DNA from: Deltaproteobacteria bacterium
Lineage (GTDB): Bacteria > Desulfobacterota > Desulfobacteria > Desulfobacterales > JAFDDL01
Length of the DNA: 8,414 nucleotides
NCBI GenBank assembly: GCA_019310865.1
Contig: JAFDDL010000141.1
Span: 1 to 8,414, forward strand
Reading direction: 5' to 3'
The notes beneath the pieces are model-generated. The model worked only from the letters and a program-made list of their open reading frames with translations. It made no database searches and was not told the origin of the DNA. The translations under genes and the position numbers were made by a program. Below are positions 6,079 through 8,414 of this stretch, piece after piece. Numbering within the stretch: the first letter of the stretch is position 1; the number at the start of each line of letters is the position of its first letter.

Positions 6079-8414
6079 ATGAGAAAAATCAAACAGGCAG
6101 CCGTTATCGGATCGGGCGTCATGGGCGGCGGCATTGCAGCGCTGTTAGCCGGCGCCGGCATTCAGACGCTGTTATTGGACATTGTCCCCTTTGACCTTAC
6201 CGACGACGAAAAAAAGGATCCGGCAGCCAGAAACAGGATCGTCAAGGCCGGGATGGACGGCATCCTCAATGCCAGGCCGCCGGCCCTGATGCATCCCAAG
6301 GACGTAGCGCGGATTGCCATCGGTAACCTGGAAGATGATTTTGACAAACTGGCCGACTGTGACTGGATCATCGAGGTGGTCGTCGAACGGCTCGACATCA
6401 AGCAGAATCTTTTGAAAAAAATCGAACCGATCCGAAAAGCGGGAGCGATTGTGTCCACCAACACCTCGGGCATCCCCCTGGCGGCCATGTCCAAAGAACT
6501 GGGATCGGATTTTCGCCAACACTTCCTGGGAACCCATTTTTTCAATCCGGTCCGGTATATGCATCTTCTGGAGCTGATTGCCGGTGAAGAAACATTGCCG
6601 GAAGTCCTGGAATTCATGGCCGACTTCGGCGATCGCATGCTCGGCAAAGGCATCGTATGGGCCAAGGACACCCCCAACTTTGTGGGCAACCGCATCGGTG
6701 TTCACGGATCGGCCCTGGCGATCCAGACCATGCTCGAAGCGGGATTGACCATCCCGGAAGCCGATGCCATGACCGGGCCGGCGCTGGGACGACCAAAGAC
6801 CGCCACCTTTAAAACCGGCGACCTGGTGGGGCTGGATATCCTGGCCCATGTTGCCCAAAACACGTATGATCTGGTGCCGGACGACGAAGAGCGCGAGCGC
6901 TTCAAGCTGCCGGCGTTTGTCAGCCGAATGCTCGAAAACAAACTGCTCGGCAACAAAACCCGCGGTGGCTTTTACAAAAAGGAAAAGGGACCGGACGGCA
7001 AAAAGATCCGAAAGGTTATCAATCCCGAAACACTGGCGTACGAAGACGTTGTCAAGCCGAACTTCCCCTGCCTGGCAGCGGCCAAAGCGGCAAAAGGCCT
7101 CCCCGATAAAATCAAGGCGGTGGTCCATGGTGATGACAAGGGCGCCCGATACGCCTGGAAGGTGCTGGCCGGCTCCCTGATCTACGCAGCCAACCGGGTC
7201 CCCGAGATCGCAGATACCATTGTAGAAATCGATAACGCCATGAAATGGGGCTACAACTTCACCCTGGGGCCCTTTGGGTCCTGGGATGCCATCGGCCTGC
7301 CGGAATCGGTGCAGCGGATGGAAAAAGAAGGCATGGCGGTTCCGGAGAAGGTTAAAAAGATGCTATCCGCCGGCAACACTTCCTTCTACAAAACCGAAAA
7401 CGGCAAGGTGCATTACTATGACTTTGCCTCGGAATCCTACCAGCAAGCGCCCGTCAGCGACAGGGCGATCACGCTGAGCACCTTGAAGGACATGGGCAAT
7501 ACCGCCAAAAGCTGCCCGTCGGCCTCCCTGGTCGATCTGGGCGACGGGGTGTTCTGCTGTGAATTTCACACAAAGATGAATGCGCTAAACTCTGAGCTCA
7601 TCGAGTTCATGCACGAATCCATGGATTATGTGGATGCCAACGGCGCCGGGATGGTGTTTGGAAACCAGGCCGGCGGGATGCCGGGCGCTTTCTCGGCAGG
7701 CGCGGATCTGCTGGCGGTCGCCATGGCGGCCCTGGAAGGCAAATTTTCAGACATCAGCCAGATGATCCAGCGGCTGCAAGGTGCCATGCAAAAAGCCCGG
7801 TATGCAGCCTTCCCGGTGGTGGCGGCGCCCTTTGGAATGGCCCTGGGCGGCGGGTGTGAAATCGGTCTCGGGTCCGATCGCATGGTCGCCCACTCAGAGC
7901 TCTTCATGGGGCTGGTGGAAATGGGGGTCGGACTTCTGCCGGCCGGCGGCGGGTGCCTGAACCTATGGAAAAAGTTCACCGGCACCTTGCCGGAAGCAGT
8001 GACCGATGCGGATCTGACAAAATTTTTCGTACCGGTATTCACGAATATCGCCATGGCCAAAGTATCCACCTCCGCGGCCGACGCACGGGCCAATGGATTT
8101 CTGGGTCCCATGGACCGGATTGTGTTCAACCGGGACAACCTGATCGGTGAGGCCAAAAAGGAAGTCCTGAAAATGGTCAGCGATGGGTATGCGCCTCCCC
8201 TGAAACAGAAAGTCAAAGTCCTGGGGCAAACCGCCCAGGGCATGGTCAACGTTCAGATCGCCGACATGCAGCGGGCCGGTTGGGTGAGCGAATATGACGC
8301 GTTTCTGGCCAAGCGAATCGCCTATGTCATCTCCGGCGGGGATGTGGGACACGGCAATGAGATCGATGAGGAGGTGATCCTGAAACTGGAAGAGGAGGCC
8401 TTTCTCGATTTGCT
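6079..8414 (+). CDS. Fused 3-hydroxyacyl-CoA dehydrogenase/enoyl-CoA hydratase, FadN-type (3' truncated)
   Basis: This cytoplasmic enzyme catalyses the second and third steps of beta-oxidation: hydration of 2-enoyl-CoA, then NAD-dependent oxidation of the 3-hydroxyacyl-CoA. The 778 codons seen stay open to the window edge; Bacillus FadN has about 789 residues, so little is missing. The NAD-binding Rossmann loop is VIGSGVMGG (9-17), with Asp34 after the second strand. Dehydrogenase catalytic residues are visible: Ser130 in STNTSG, the His153/Glu165 dyad in HFFNPVRYMHLLE, and Asn204 in FVGNR. The second dehydrogenase domain spans about 198-400. The crotonase domain begins near 480. It has the oxyanion loop FSAGADL (538-544) and both hydratase glutamates, Glu594 in GGGCE and Glu614 seven residues before Pro621. 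Both activities should therefore work. The domain order is the reverse of FadB/FadJ. It works with the acyl-CoA dehydrogenase upstream; a thiolase probably follows. Confidence 0.94.
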   Translation, partial: MRKIKQAAVIGSGVMGGGIAALLAGAGIQTLLLDIVPFDLTDDEKKDPAARNRIVKAGMDGILNARPPALMHPKDVARIAIGNLEDDFDKLADCDWIIEVVVERLDIKQNLLKKIEPIRKAGAIVSTNTSGIPLAAMSKELGSDFRQHFLGTHFFNPVRYMHLLELIAGEETLPEVLEFMADFGDRMLGKGIVWAKDTPNFVGNRIGVHGSALAIQTMLEAGLTIPEADAMTGPALGRPKTATFKTGDLVGLDILAHVAQNTYDLVPDDEERERFKLPAFVSRMLENKLLGNKTRGGFYKKEKGPDGKKIRKVINPETLAYEDVVKPNFPCLAAAKAAKGLPDKIKAVVHGDDKGARYAWKVLAGSLIYAANRVPEIADTIVEIDNAMKWGYNFTLGPFGSWDAIGLPESVQRMEKEGMAVPEKVKKMLSAGNTSFYKTENGKVHYYDFASESYQQAPVSDRAITLSTLKDMGNTAKSCPSASLVDLGDGVFCCEFHTKMNALNSELIEFMHESMDYVDANGAGMVFGNQAGGMPGAFSAGADLLAVAMAALEGKFSDISQMIQRLQGAMQKARYAAFPVVAAPFGMALGGGCEIGLGSDRMVAHSELFMGLVEMGVGLLPAGGGCLNLWKKFTGTLPEAVTDADLTKFFVPVFTNIAMAKVSTSAADARANGFLGPMDRIVFNRDNLIGEAKKEVLKMVSDGYAPPLKQKVKVLGQTAQGMVNVQIADMQRAGWVSEYDAFLAKRIAYVISGGDVGHGNEIDEEVILKLEEEAFLDL

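Noticed and set aside
6172..7128. Long open frame on the minus strand (318 codons) under the FadN-type gene
   Set aside because: It lies opposite a gene with clear catalytic motifs on the + strand, has no recognisable domain, and is explained by GC-rich codon bias.
1..8414. CRISPR array, tRNA, rRNA, insertion sequence or phage genes
   Set aside because: No regularly spaced repeats, tRNA-like folds, transposase motifs or terminal inverted repeats were seen; gaps between genes are all shorter than 130 bases.

Overview
The window is a dense run of genes, all on the + strand. It suggests a Gram-negative, Desulfobacterales-like delta-proteobacterium (Desulfobacterota). That is an inference from the moderately high G+C, the RND/MMPL-type exporter, and a beta-oxidation pair made of a long acyl-CoA dehydrogenase and a FadN-type fused enzyme. 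No rRNA or marker gene confirms it. I see no RNA gene, insertion sequence, CRISPR array or phage gene.

Region 1 (1-4060) looks like an envelope-lipid or glycoconjugate operon. It opens with the C-terminal part of an RND/MMPL-family exporter. Three tightly packed genes follow: a GT4 glycosyltransferase, a class I SAM-dependent methyltransferase that starts inside the end of the glycosyltransferase gene (GTG start, 29-base overlap), and a 361-residue all-helical protein with QW-like repeats resembling the terpene-cyclase/prenyltransferase alpha-toroid. The methyltransferase stop and the toroid start share one base (TGATG). The coupling implies one pathway, plausibly glycosylation, methylation and further modification of a lipid or isoprenoid that the RND protein then exports. 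The product cannot be named from sequence.

Region 2 (4061-4137) is the boundary between the two gene sets. It holds a hairpin around the previous stop codon, a perfect 12-base tandem repeat, a possible sigma-70-type promoter overlapping that repeat, and a strong Shine-Dalgarno site.

Region 3 (4138-8414) is a fatty-acid beta-oxidation module. It has a 604-residue acyl-CoA dehydrogenase with both family signatures and the catalytic glutamate, then a fused 3-hydroxyacyl-CoA dehydrogenase/enoyl-CoA hydratase in FadN order (dehydrogenase first, hydratase last). The fused gene is open at the window end and appears to lack only its last few codons. Together they would carry out dehydrogenation, hydration and the second dehydrogenation; a thiolase is expected just downstream. 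The 126-base gap between them (5953-6078) contains an imperfect long stem-loop and a direct repeat with 21-base period. It is the most structured non-coding sequence here.

The main points for follow-up are the glycosyltransferase-methyltransferase-toroid trio beside an exporter, and the structured element between the two beta-oxidation genes. Nothing in the window is clearly a new kind of system.
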